Origin: Anniella stebbinsi
Lineage: Eukaryota > Chordata > Lepidosauria > Squamata > Anniellidae
NCBI GenBank assembly: GCA_029215795.1
Contig: JARDYH010000001.1
Span: 181,419,654 to 181,483,653 of the forward strand
DNA: 64,000 bases
Reading direction: 5' to 3'
In this document: positions 1 through 8,871 of the stretch, in pieces
How positions within the stretch are numbered: position 1 is the stretch's first letter
Layout of the letters: each line of letters opens with the position of its first letter
Position numbers and translations under genes: made by a program
Notes under the pieces: model-generated
The model's input: only the letters and a program-made list of their open reading frames with translations
Databases searched by the model: none
What the model was told of the DNA's origin: nothing

Positions 1-58
1 CAGCAAAAAAAAACCATAATTAACAGCAAATTATTAACAATAACATAAATCATGTATT

Positions 59-738
59 CTAAGGGGAGAACTTTAAGGGTTTTTTTACCTCCCGTGCCGT
101 GCGCTTTATGCTTGGCTCACCTTGAAGTGGTGATGATGAGCGCTGTGGGGGTACTGTATGGGAGCACGGGAGCAGTGATTCGTCCAAGTCTTTGGTTAAA
201 ATGTCATTCTGGGGATTTTGCAACTGGGCAGACTGGGGGTGTTGCACCCTGACTTTACGTTTCTTCTTAGCCAGGCATTTTCTCCCCTCACCCTCTCCTG
301 AGTTCCCACCTAAGTCATTTGGCTTAGAGCTGGTCCCCTCCATACTGTCAATAGCCAACCGTCTTTTTATTGGCTGGCGTTTTCCATGGCTAGTAGATGA
401 TGGGTTGGCTGTATGGGTTGATCTTCCCGGTTCTTCCTGTTGCACCACCGTCACCAGCTTCTCCATCGTGACACATTGTCTTTCTAGAATTCTGAGAAGG
501 GCATCTTGATTTCTTTGGTCCCTTGCATCTTCTGTTTTCAAATAGTCCAACATCTGGTCATTTTTCTGCAACATCTGCTCATGCATCTGCAAGAGGTTTG
601 CGTTGTGTGCAGAGGCATGCTCCAGAATGCGGTCTGTGTCCCTGCTGCGTGGGGGTCTTCTGTTTCTGGCCATTTCCAGGCGCGTTGCAGGCGAGAGTGC
701 TGACTTTTGGATGGGATGTCTCCTTCCTTCATCTGTAC
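59..738 (-). CDS. Terminal exon of the Myb/SANT-like gene (coiled coil and NLS)
   Basis: The acceptor is TTTCCCTTCAG ending at 739, and the TAG stop is at 61-59. It encodes about 225 residues. A basic patch (RNRRPPRSR) is followed by a Leu/Met/Gln-rich helix likely to form a coiled coil (from LEHASAHNANLLQMHEQMLQ to about LLRILERQCVTMEKLV). After this comes a low-complexity tail with AKKKRKVRV, which contains the classical monopartite nuclear-localisation pattern. A coiled coil at the C-terminus is expected for dimerisation in this protein type. No AATAAA is seen in the 58 bases downstream. Confidence 0.75.
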
Positions 739-3700
739 CTGAAGGGAAAGGGCAAAGTTTAGTGTGTTTAAAAATCATTTATTACATGTCCAGCCTGTAC
801 CATGGGTTCTCTCGCACCCTCATCCTGAAGATGAGAATGTCCTTTCACACATTTATAAGAATTGCAGGACTGAAACTTTATCAAGCAAATAACATCGGCT
901 GTACTTACTCGCTCCTGCTGCAGGATGGTGGAGATTTCTGGCCCTCAAATCTGCGTGGTCACTGGTTTCCGACGCACTGGTGTAACCGCTGCTTCTGTAG
1001 GCTGCCGTGGAAGAAAAAGAAGAGCTATTAGGAGATTTCATTCCAATAGGCACAATCACAAACCTCCATTTTAAATAGGGGGGGGTTGTTTGTGTGTTCA
1101 AAATGGCTGCCTGCCTAGGCTGACCACATGAAAAGGAGGTCAGGGCTGACCACATGAAAAGGAGGTCAGGGCTCATGTAACTTTAAGTGCTGTAGAGAAA
1201 AAGGAATTTCAGCCGGTGCCGTTTGTATGCATGCAGCACCTGGTGAAATTCCCTCTTCATCACCACAGTTAAAGTTGCAGGCAGTATACTACAGTGACCA
1301 CATGAAAAGGAGGTCAGGGCTCATGTAACTTTAAGTGCTGTAGAGAAAAAGGCTGAAATCCCTCCCATAGACCACAATTTCTGGTCCCATGCACCCCAGA
1401 AATTAGCCCAGTACTTACACGGTGGTGCTGGTGCAGGATGCTGCTGGAGATTTCTGGCCCTCAAATCTGCGTGGTCACTGGTTTCCGACGCACTGGTGGA
1501 ACCGCTGCTTCTGTAGGCTGCCGTGGAAGAAAAAGAAGAGCTATTAGGAGGTTTCATTCCAATAGGCACAATCACAAACCTCCATTTTAAATAGGGGGGG
1601 GGGTTGTTTGTGTGTTCAAAATGGCTGCCTGCCTAGGCTGACCACATGAAAAGGAGGTCAGGGCTGACCACATGAAAAGGAGGTCAGGGCTCATATAACT
1701 TTAAGTGCTGTAGAGAAAAAGGAATTTCAGCCGGTGCCGTTTGTATGCATGCAGCACCTGGTGAAATTCCCTCTTCATCACCACAGTTAAAGTTGCAGGC
1801 AGTATACTACAGTGACCACATGAAAAGGAGGTCAGGGCTCATGTAACTTTAAGTGCTGTAGAGAAAAAGGAATTTCAGCCGGTGCCGTTTGTATGCATGC
1901 AGCACCTGGTGAAATTCCCTCTTCATCACCACAGTTAAAGTTGCAGGCAGTATACTACAGTGACCACATGAAAAGGAGGTCAGGGCTCATGTAACTTTAA
2001 GTGCTGTAGAGAAAAAGGCTGAAATCCCTCCCATAGACCACAATTTCTGGTCCCATGCACCCCAGAAATTAGCCCAGTACTTACACGGTGGTGCTGGTGC
2101 AGGATGCTGCTGGAGATTTCTGGCCCTCAAATCTGCATGCTCACTGGTTTCTGACGCACTGGTGGTACCGCTGCTTCTGGAGGCTCCTGCCATGGCAGAA
2201 AAAGATGAGCTTTTAGGAGGTTTCATTGACATAGCCCTATACTTACTCGGTGCTGCTGCAGGATGCTGCTGGAGATTTCTGGCCCTCAAATCTGCGTGCT
2301 CACTGGTTTCTGACACACTGGTGGTACTGCTGCTTCTGTAGGCTGCCGTGGAAGAAAAAGAAGAGCTATTAGGAGGTTTCATTCCAATAGGCACAATCAC
2401 AAACCTCCATTTTAAATAGGGGGGGGTTGTTTGTGTGTTCAAAATGGCTGCCTGCCTAGGCTGACCACATGAAAAGGAGGTCAGGGCTCATGTAACTTTA
2501 ACTGCTGTAGAGAAAAAGGCGGGAATCCCTCCCATAGACCACAATTTCTGGTCCCATGCACCACAATGTTGTGTCCAATGCCCCCCTTTCCCCCTCCCCC
2601 CCATAAACCCAGCCTAGATCATTGGGAACTCCCTTCCTTCCATGATGTCTGACCTCAGAAATTAGCTAGGCCTGTACTTACTCGGTGCTGCTGCTGCAGG
2701 ATGCTGCTGGAGATTTCTGGCCCTCAAATCTGCTTGCTCAATGGATTCCGATGCACTGGTGGTACTGCTGCTTCTGTAGGCTCCTGCCGTGGCAGAAAAA
2801 GAAGAGCTTTTAGGAGGTTTCATCAATAGGCACAATCACAAACCTCCCTCCTTTTGAAATGGGGGTGGTTGTTCAAAATGGCTGCCTGCCCCTTATCCTT
2901 TTTCCCCCCCGCCCTGGAGAGACCAGAGAAACGCTGGGTAGCTAGAGGAGATCTCTCCTGCCCTCTCCTGCCCCACCCGCTCACCCGCATCTGCCTGCCC
3001 CATTTTAGAATACAATTTTTTATTCCATGGAACACAATATTAAGTTGTAAAGTTAAGAGTCTTCCCAACCCAACAAAAGAAACAGTCTATACCTTCAGGT
3101 TCTTCGTTTCCAATATCTTCTGGTGTCTCCAATTCTAAAAGGGGAAAACATCAGATGTGAGCTATAGGCATGAAATAGAAGGAAGAACGAGGCCCCCTCC
3201 ACAAGAATGCGCCTTTGCGCCTGGTTCCGCGATTATGCGCATTATCGCGGAGGCGCATTTACTCACAATCCCTCTGCACGGGAGGCGGCGGGAAGCGGCG
3301 AAGCGCATTAAAAGATGCCCAAAAAGCGCTTTCCAGGTAGTTAATGCGCATAATCGCTTGTTCACACAGCGAAAATGCGCTTTAACGGCCGGAGCAAAAT
3401 AAAAGTCGCTATTTAACGCGCGTTCGAAAATGCGCATTATCGGGGAGATAACGCGCCTGTACGCCCGTTTTGCGCTCCGCTCGTGTGTAGGTAAAATTTA
3501 TAATGAGCCTTCAAGGCTCATTAAACGCCCCGTGTGGAGGAGGCCCGAGATTTTTTAAAAAATGGCAATTACAATCAATGTACCTCCGGGAGAGTAGGGC
3601 GTTCCAAGGTAGTCCTCCACATCTATTGTTTGAAGTTCACTGCTGAACAGTTCTTCTGAGCCTTCTGAGAGCGGGAAAGCCAGGGGGGAACTTACTGGGG

Positions 3701-4073
3701 GAGCAGCAGCAGGTGCTTGGACACGATGGATGTTCAGACTCCTGCCCACGCGATTTGGTTGAATAGTAGCATCCCCCCGAAAAATGCTATGAAGCTCCTC
3801 AAAAAAGGGGCAGGTGGCAGCATCATTTCCTGATCGTGAATTATGATTCACGACCCTGCGATATTCCTGCCTCATTGCCTTTGCCTTCGTCCTGCACTCC
3901 TTCGCTGTACGGATATGGCCCCTTCTTTGCATTTCCTGAGCAATGGATTCATAGGCATCGAGGTTCCTATGGCTGGCATTCAGTTGAGCTTGAACTTTCT
4001 GCTCCCCAAAAATGTCCAGAAGGTCGAGAATCTCTGCCTTTTTCCAAGAAACTCCCCTTCCTGGAGCAGCCAT
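59..4073 (-). CDS. Myb/SANT-like DNA-binding protein with tandemly duplicated exons, multi-exon gene
   Basis: Exon model, in transcription order: 4073-3584, 3134-3093, 2783-2682, 2342-2247, 2186-2085, 1517-1419, 1001-909, 738-59. Every junction is phase 1 with AG acceptors and GT donors, and the total is 1704 nt (567 residues plus TAG stop). Exon 1 encodes a Myb/SANT trihelix-like domain at residues ~9-99. Five homologous exons give a Ser/Thr-rich linker repeat with the core ADLRARNL. The last exon gives a heptad-like coiled coil, then a basic KKKRKV nuclear-localisation motif. The architecture fits the accessory Myb-like protein of Harbinger transposons, which binds DNA and helps bring the transposase to the nucleus and the ends; it could instead be a domesticated descendant. 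No frameshift or stop appears in any exon. Weak points are the 60-nt intron 2187-2246 and the absence of a visible poly(A) signal before the window edge. Confidence 0.75.
909..1001 (-). CDS. Exon 7 (array copy A), 93 nt
   Basis: Acceptor CCACGGCAG, donor A|GTAAGTACAG. It is the shortest copy and ends HHPAAGA instead of the usual QQHPAPAP type. It splices in phase 1 to the terminal exon, giving a serine codon at the junction. Confidence 0.6.
1419..1517 (-). CDS. Exon 6 (array copy B), 99 nt
   Basis: Acceptor CCACGGCAG, donor T|GTAAGTAC. Sequence and flanks are close to copies A and C, and the donor side is shared with C. This points to recent unequal duplication of the exon plus intron. Confidence 0.6.
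2085..2186 (-). CDS. Exon 5 (array copy C), 102 nt
   Basis: Acceptor GCCATGGCAG, donor T|GTAAGTAC. It ends in T rather than A. Joined to the next copy (starting CC) this gives a serine codon, while joining to a copy starting GA would create TGA. The actual neighbour avoids the stop. Confidence 0.6.
2247..2342 (-). CDS. Exon 4 (array copy D), 96 nt
   Basis: Its acceptor follows CCACGGCAG and its donor is A|GTAAGTATAG. It reads YRSSSTTSVSETSEHADLRA then RNLQQHPAAAP. The intron to the next copy is only 60 nt (2187-2246), shorter than most vertebrate introns, so copies D and C may not always be spliced together. Confidence 0.6.
2682..2783 (-). CDS. Exon 3 (array copy E), 102 nt
   Basis: This is the first of five homologous exons in transcription order. 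The acceptor is CCACGGCAG after a TCTTCTTTTTCTG pyrimidine tract, and the donor is A|GTAAGTA. It is the most divergent copy (SESIEQ where the others have SETSE/DH), and its upstream intron lacks the hAT insertion. This suggests it is the ancestral copy. Confidence 0.65.
3093..3134 (-). CDS. Exon 2, 42-nt acidic micro-exon of the Myb/SANT-like gene
   Basis: A strong acceptor (TTTTCCCCTTTTAG) ends at 3135, and the donor GTATAG begins at 3092. In phase 1 the exon reads LETPEDIGNEEPE, an acidic linker. It has the same 1-1 phase as the exons on both sides, so it can be included or skipped without changing frame. It is too short to be found by an ORF scan and is recognised only from its splice sites and phase. 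Confidence 0.65.
3191..3545. mobile_element. Harbinger-family MITE (copy H1) inside intron 1 of the Myb-like gene
   Basis: It starts GGCCCCCTCCACAAG and ends GTGTGGAGGAGGCC. The 3-bp duplication CGA lies at 3188-3190 and 3546-3548. Its last ~160 bases match the end of the gene-bearing element at 4385-4554. The interior is rich in GCGCAT/ATGCGC palindromes. It lies wholly within the intron between 3583 and 3135 and leaves both splice sites intact. Confidence 0.85.
3584..4073 (-). CDS. Exon 1 of the Myb/SANT-like gene (DNA-binding domain)
   Basis: The ATG is at 4073-4071 and opens MAAPGRGVSWKKAEILDLLD. Tryptophan 10 and the helix-rich stretch to about residue 99 (including CRTKAKAMRQEYRR and HNSRSGN) match the Myb/SANT-like domain of transposon-derived MSANTD/ZSCAN-like proteins. 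The segment after residue 110 is Pro/Ala/Ser-rich. The donor is GAG|GTACAT at 3584/3583, leaving one base of a split codon (phase 1). If not spliced, the frame would run only 10 further codons to a stop at 3555. Confidence 0.8.
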
Positions 4074-4554
4074 TTCGGTAGGTGGAAAAGGTGTAGAGGA
4101 AATAAATCAGGATGCAGTCTCTCTGGCGTCGCGAAGTTAAATGAGGTCAACGGTCGGATCGCGCGCACGCGCTTATATGCATAGGCGCGCGACCACACCT
4201 GCGCCTCCAGCCAAACCGTTGGGTGAGCACACCCGCGCGGCTGCGCATAACCTGAGGGCTTTTTTTCAAATCTCCCGCCGGAAATCCCTTCCCTCTCCCC
4301 GCCCATCTCGTCAAAACCCGCCCTCTACCTGCTCACACCTCTCCGAAAATGCGCTTCTCTGAAAAACTGTACACATGGTCATAACGCGCTTTACATCCCG
4401 CCGCAAAATAAAAGTCGCTATTTAACGCGCATTCGATAATGCGCATAATCCGGGAGATAACGCGCCTCTACGCCCGTTTTGCGCTCCGCTCGTGTGTAGG
4501 TAAAATTTATAATGAGCCTTCAAGGCTCATTAAACGCCCCGTGTGGAGGAGGCC
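4074..4554 (-). promoter_or_regulatory. 5' flank and terminal region of the Harbinger element upstream of the Myb-like gene
   Basis: These 480 bases separate the ATG from the element terminus. They are GC-rich near the gene (GCGCGCACGCGC, 4159-4170) and become the conserved terminal block with repeated ATGCGC/GCGCAT motifs. The promoter of the gene should be here, but no TATA box can be placed with confidence. The repeated ATGCGC-like words are plausible protein-binding sites (inference). Confidence 0.4.
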
Positions 4555-4557
4555 TTA

Positions 4558-7350
4558 CATACAAGCACCACTTGTATTGCCTGAATGGAGGCCCACTGGA
4601 TAGAACAAGGGGTCACTTTACTTATGTATCTGAGAAAGGAGGAAGTGTGGTGGATTATATATTTATGTCAGCAGGTCTCTATTCAAAATCACACGCTTTT
4701 AGCCTGGATGACCGCACAGATAGTGATCATCTAGCACTGATAGTGGAGACTGAATGTCCAGGCGGTGGGAAACTTCCCCTGGCTCAATACCCCCCGCAGG
4801 CTTTAGATATTGGAGAGCGACATCTTAGATGGACTCCACTGCTGGCGGATGATATACAACAACTATTGGATAATGGGAATATGCTGAAGATTAGAGAATC
4901 AATTATTAGGAAGATTGAGGACCCCTTTTCCTTGTATCAAACCCTAGTAGATAATCTAAGGCCCTTCTTAGTTAAACCAGGATGTCCAAGGAAGTGCCAA
5001 CCCATGAACTCATGGTTTGACATGGAAATCAGGACGGCCAAACAAAACTTGGTAAAGTCAGCCAGATCTCTGAGAAAGGATAAAACGGAAATAAATATTA
5101 GAAGACATCTGATACAGAGAGGAGAGTATAAGACACTTATAAGATCAAAAAAATTGAGCTATGCAACTATTTATTGGAAAGATCTAGGACAGGCTGCCAC
5201 TGAGAAAAATGGGAAGTGATTCTGGCACTTGGTAGCTTGGGGCCTAAAGAACCCCAAGCTCGAGACTGCAGGGCAAATATCAATGGAAAGATGGTTGGAA
5301 TATTTTGGACAACTGCTGGTGGGTTTGGGGGCAACTCAGCCAGCGCAAACTGATCCGGAAGATAAGCAGTCCCAGACTTTGATTAAGACTCAGACTTTAG
5401 ACCTTTTACCTATCTGGTCCCCAGTAATAGAAGGGGAAATTAAAAGTCTTATTCACCAGTTAAATTGTGGAAAGGCCCCGGGCGGGGATATGTTACCTTC
5501 TGAATTTTTTCAAGCGAACCCTGCCTGGTGGTGCCCAATATTGGCAACACTTTTCTCATCAATTGATAAAACTGGCATTCTTCCACTGGGTTGGACATCA
5601 AGTATAATAGTGCCGATATATAAGAAGGGTAATCCACAGGATCCTAGCAACTATCGTCCGATAAGTTTATTGGACGTCCCTGCTAAATTATATGCAAGGC
5701 ATCTACTGGAAAAATTAGAACAATGGGTGGAGGAATTTAATATTCTCTCACCTCTGCAGGCTGGTTTTCATAAAGGTTATAGTACAATTGATCAGTGTTT
5801 TGTCCTGAATTATATCATACAAAAATATGTGAATAACCCACCAAAGAAGCTGTATGTTGCTTTTGTCGATCTTTCCTCTGCATTTGATTCTATAGATAGG
5901 CAGAGGCTATGGAACAAGCTGCAGGACTTGGGGGTTGAGAGGCGTCTTCTCTCTCTTATACAATGCCTGTATACCAATACAGATGTTTAAATACGATATG
6001 GGCTAGCAGGATCCCTTACTGACTCAATTTCTACATCAAAGGGTGTCAAGCAAGGTTGTATTCTAGCTCCTCTGTTGTTTAATTTATATATTAATGATAT
6101 AACTCAAAAGCTACTTAGCTCTACCTTCTTTCCCCCTGCAATGGGGGGGGAAAGTTCCTGTACTACTCTATGCCGATGACATGGCTCTTCTCTCACTAAC
6201 TCAGGTAGGCATGAGGAGACTGCTCAATCAATTGGGACTATATTGTAAACAGAAGGGCCTAGCTATTAATTACAATAAGTCTAAAGTTGTCGTTTTTGCT
6301 AAAAGACATATTCGGCATAAATGGTCCCTTTGTGGGCAATCTATTGAACAAACACAAACGTTTAAATATTTAGGCCTCCAATTTTCAGAAAATACCTTGT
6401 GGCATGCCCATATTAGAGTAACTTCAATTTCAGCTAACCACCTGTTAGGCACAATTAAAAAGCTATATTATACGAAGGGACATCATTTAGTTGAACCTGT
6501 AGTTAAAGTCTATATTGCCAAGATTGTAGCACACATTTTATATGGTGCAGCAATATGGGGCGTTTATTACAGGAATGAACTGGAACCTGTTCAAAATAAT
6601 TTTCTACGTACTCTCTCGGCAACAGCTCCCAACGTTCCAGGAGCATTATTAAGAACAGAACTAGGATTACCTTCGTTGAAAGTTCGCATACAAAAATCTG
6701 TGATTTTTTACATTAAAAAACTTTTACAGATGCCTGATCAGTACTTGGCCAAATTGTGCTTTTTGGATCTACAGGACAGGGAGGGTTGGGTGTGTTTAGG
6801 GAAAGATCTGATGTCTTCCTACTTACCTTCCCTAATAACAACTCTTTGTGAGATGTCAAACAGCCTAATACGGGATATGCTATTTGGCAAGGATGCTAGG
6901 GAGGATTTAGATTATACTAAAGAATGTAAACTGTCTTATTGGTATTCTAAATGTAAGTTAGATCATAAGTTGGCTATATATCTTAAGGAGATAACCTTTT
7001 TCCCGGTCAGAAGAGCCTTTACTCAACTCAGATTTCAGACAATGCCTACAGAACTCTTAAAAGGAAGATATCAAAATTGTCCTGTAAAAGAACGTCTCTG
7101 TATATGTGGTGTAGGCCAGATTGAAGATGTGATTCATTACGTCCTAGAGTGTAAGCTCTATAGAGCCCCGTGGAACAAATTTATATCTCCTCTTCTGAGA
7201 TCTCTGGAAGGCCATTCGGAGGATTCTAAGATCAATTGGCTGCTGGCAGATAAGGATAAATTTGTGAGTTATAATGTAGCTTTGTTTGCTATAACAGCAC
7301 TGAAATTAAGGAAGGCGTTTTTGGGGGAGGAAGAATCTGTCTATGTGTAA
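4558..7350 (+). pseudogene. LINE ORF2-like protein: endonuclease C-terminus, reverse transcriptase, Cys/His-containing C-terminus
   Basis: Three lesions break one reading frame: a TGA at 5217-5219, a TAA at 5988-5990 and a frameshift at the eight-G run near 6143-6150. The frame is otherwise open. Visible motifs are the endonuclease end (SDHLALIVE), RT motifs (IVPIYKKGNPQDPSNYRPIS, then VDLSSAFDSID and KGVKQGCILAPLLFNLYIND) and the catalytic YADD box at 6169-6180. Beyond RT are thumb and C-terminal sequence and a CICGVGQIEDVIHYVLEC cluster typical of LINE C-termini. The stop at 7348-7350 ends the ORF about 150 bases before the tail. With so few lesions the copy is fairly young but cannot make a full protein. 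Confidence 0.75.
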
Positions 7351-7501
7351 AGGAAATGTCAAGGTAGGATGGTTATTTGGCTATAATTTTGTAAATAATT
7401 CATCCTGTTTTAATGAATCTTAGGGCTAACCGAGTTGAGGTTTTAATGATTGTATGATTTTGTTGAATGTTGATATGGCCATTGGCTTCCAACAGTAAAG
7501 G

Positions 7502-7502
7502 C

Positions 7503-7547
<45 letters not shown>

Positions 7548-7548
7548 G
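7502..7548. repeat. (ATG)n microsatellite, 3' tail of the LINE
   Basis: About fifteen ATG units directly follow AACAGTAAAGGC at the end of the LINE 3' UTR. It is both a simple repeat and the likely retrotransposition tail. Confidence 0.9.
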
Positions 7549-7828
7549 TGCATATAACCAGTAAAAGGGCAGAATGATTTACTCAACTAAACAAGTCTTT
7601 AATTTATTACCAGGCATTTTTTTAAAAGTGCAGACATTTTTATCTGAGCCACCAGACACAGCACAAATGTAAATGCAGTCAATTAGTTTCACCTAGAACA
7701 CTTTCAATGCAGCCCTATATGTCTGCTCAGATGTAAGTCTAGGGGATTGCAGGCTTAAATTTTTACCACCATGCAAAGACCAGGTAAAGAAGAGGAGGAA
7801 AAATGACTTACCCTCTGTAGCTGAGCCA

Positions 7829-8660
7829 TTGTTGCTTCCGGTGAAGCCACAGTTTCAGGGACAGGTCAGGGTTCCACAGGCTGCTGCTGCCACATCTCCA
7901 GGGTCAGGATGGGGCTTCAGTGCCAAGCCTGGCCAGGCTGCCCACCTCTGCCAGCCATGCAGCTGCCGCACCCGGCCGGCTAGGGCCTCTGTCCCAGAAT
8001 TCTCTAGTTTCGCGGGACTTCCGGAAACTCATCCCAGAAATCTTGTGAGACTTCTGGGAGCTCATCCCATAAATCTCATGAGACTAGAGAATTCTGGGAC
8101 AGGTGAGGCACTGGCAAGCCGGCCAGATGCAGCAGGCACCAGCTGTGCAGGTAGTGGGCAGTGGCGGCATCCATGCAGACCTTCAGGACTTCATCCCAGA
8201 AGTATCATGAGAATTCTGGGACAGGTGAGGCGCTGGCCAGTCAGGCATGGTGGTGGATGGGTGGACAGGTGCATCAGGTGGGCAGCCTGGCATGGCATGG
8301 CACATCAGCCAGGCGGGCGGCCTGGCCTGGGTGCCACTAGGGAAGTGGAAATCCCCCCAGCCCAGCAATGCAAGGAGGCATGGGGGTGGGGGAGGTCGTG
8401 CATTTTCTGGCCTCCAGAAAATGCATAGATCACCCATGCCATTTGTGTGGCTGAGAGGGTATCTGCGCAAGCGCAGATATTCCCCAGTCAAGGTAATGGC
8501 GAAGGCGATCTGTTCACTTTCCTAAAGCCTGGAAATGCGCAACCTGCACCCAGCTTCCCTGGAGGTTTTTAAGTGAATTCAAAATCTCCACCAGAGCCCC
8601 CCCCCCGAGGGCACAAAAACCCAGAGATTCCTGGGGAAAACCGGCCATTTGGTCACCCTA
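7829..8660. repeat. Unclassified GC-rich repeat-like block with internal hairpin
   Basis: Phrases such as ATTCTGGGACAGGTGAGGC recur (about 8091 and 8213). Bases ~7999-8010 and 8086-8097 (GAATTCTCTAGT and its complement) form a hairpin around CTCATCCCA repeats. The block ends in CATTTGGTCACCCTA (8646-8660), which resembles the right end of the TAGGGTGACC hAT group, but no matching left end or duplication was found. The open frames look non-coding (low complexity, open on both strands). Confidence 0.4.
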
Positions 8661-8663
8661 CCC

Positions 8664-8813
8664 CTTAGCTGCTATTTTCAACTTCCAGAGTGGAACTCTC
8701 ATTATACCCATCAACAGCTTTCTGAATTGAACAAAGCACCAGTAAGCTCAGCCAGTAAGCAATCTGTTGGTGCTGGAACTCCCACTCATCCCAGTTTTGG
8801 AAGGAAAAAGAGG

Positions 8814-8871
<58 letters not shown>

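Larger units (their letters stand above)
1116..2520. repeat. hAT MITE fragments co-duplicated in the introns of the exon array
   Basis: Left termini TAGGCTGACCACATG occur at 1116, 1634 and 2457, followed by the body shared with the 320-bp palindromic MITEs elsewhere in the window. They differ at diagnostic bases (GGTCAGGGC for GGACAGGGC). The first intronic copy also repeats its first ~32 bases in tandem. The pieces lack clean target duplications because they were copied together with the exon. Confidence 0.7.
909..3090 (-). repeat. Tandem exon-plus-intron duplication array inside the Myb-like gene
   Basis: Donor ends of the homologous exons lie at 909, 1419, 2085, 2247 and 2682, so the repeat steps are about 510, 666, 162 and 435 bases. 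Units share the exon, its pyrimidine tract, an intron stretch with a G-run (around 1078, 1597 and 2418), the text CAAAATGGCTGCCTGCC and hAT pieces starting TAGGCTGACCACATG. Units near 909-1420 and 1419-1850 are almost identical, so some duplications are recent. Confidence 0.8.
1..4554 (-). mobile_element. PIF/Harbinger-type DNA transposon, gene-bearing copy, one end outside the window
   Basis: The right end is at 4554. The last ~170 bases (about 4385-4554) are nearly identical to the end of the MITE at 3191-3545 and related to the ends of five further MITEs here. Those MITEs carry 3-bp target duplications, as expected for PIF/Harbinger. The bases after 4554 are TTA; the matching duplication should lie beyond position 1. 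The gene inside (59-4073, minus strand) encodes a Myb/SANT-like DNA-binding protein, and Harbinger elements typically carry such a gene beside a DDE transposase. No transposase is visible, so it would have to lie to the left of the window or be lost. That the gene belongs to the element is inferred from its position about 480 bases inside the terminus. The element abuts LINE sequence starting at 4555, so it probably inserted into that LINE. Confidence 0.65.
4555..7548 (+). mobile_element. 5'-truncated non-LTR retrotransposon (LINE), Vingi/I-group-like
   Basis: The sequence starts inside an AP-like endonuclease (VDYIFMS ... SDHLALIVE) directly next to the Harbinger end. It continues through reverse transcriptase and a long C-terminal region to a 3' tail of ATG trinucleotides (7503-7548). 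The 5' part is missing from the visible sequence, either truncated or on the far side of the Harbinger insertion. The clade call is from general resemblance (endonuclease plus RT, one long ORF, trinucleotide tail) and is uncertain. Confidence 0.75.

Noticed and set aside
7829..8428. 199-codon frame in a GC-rich block
   Set aside because: The sequence is built of internal repeats and a hairpin, so the translation is low complexity and probably not a protein.
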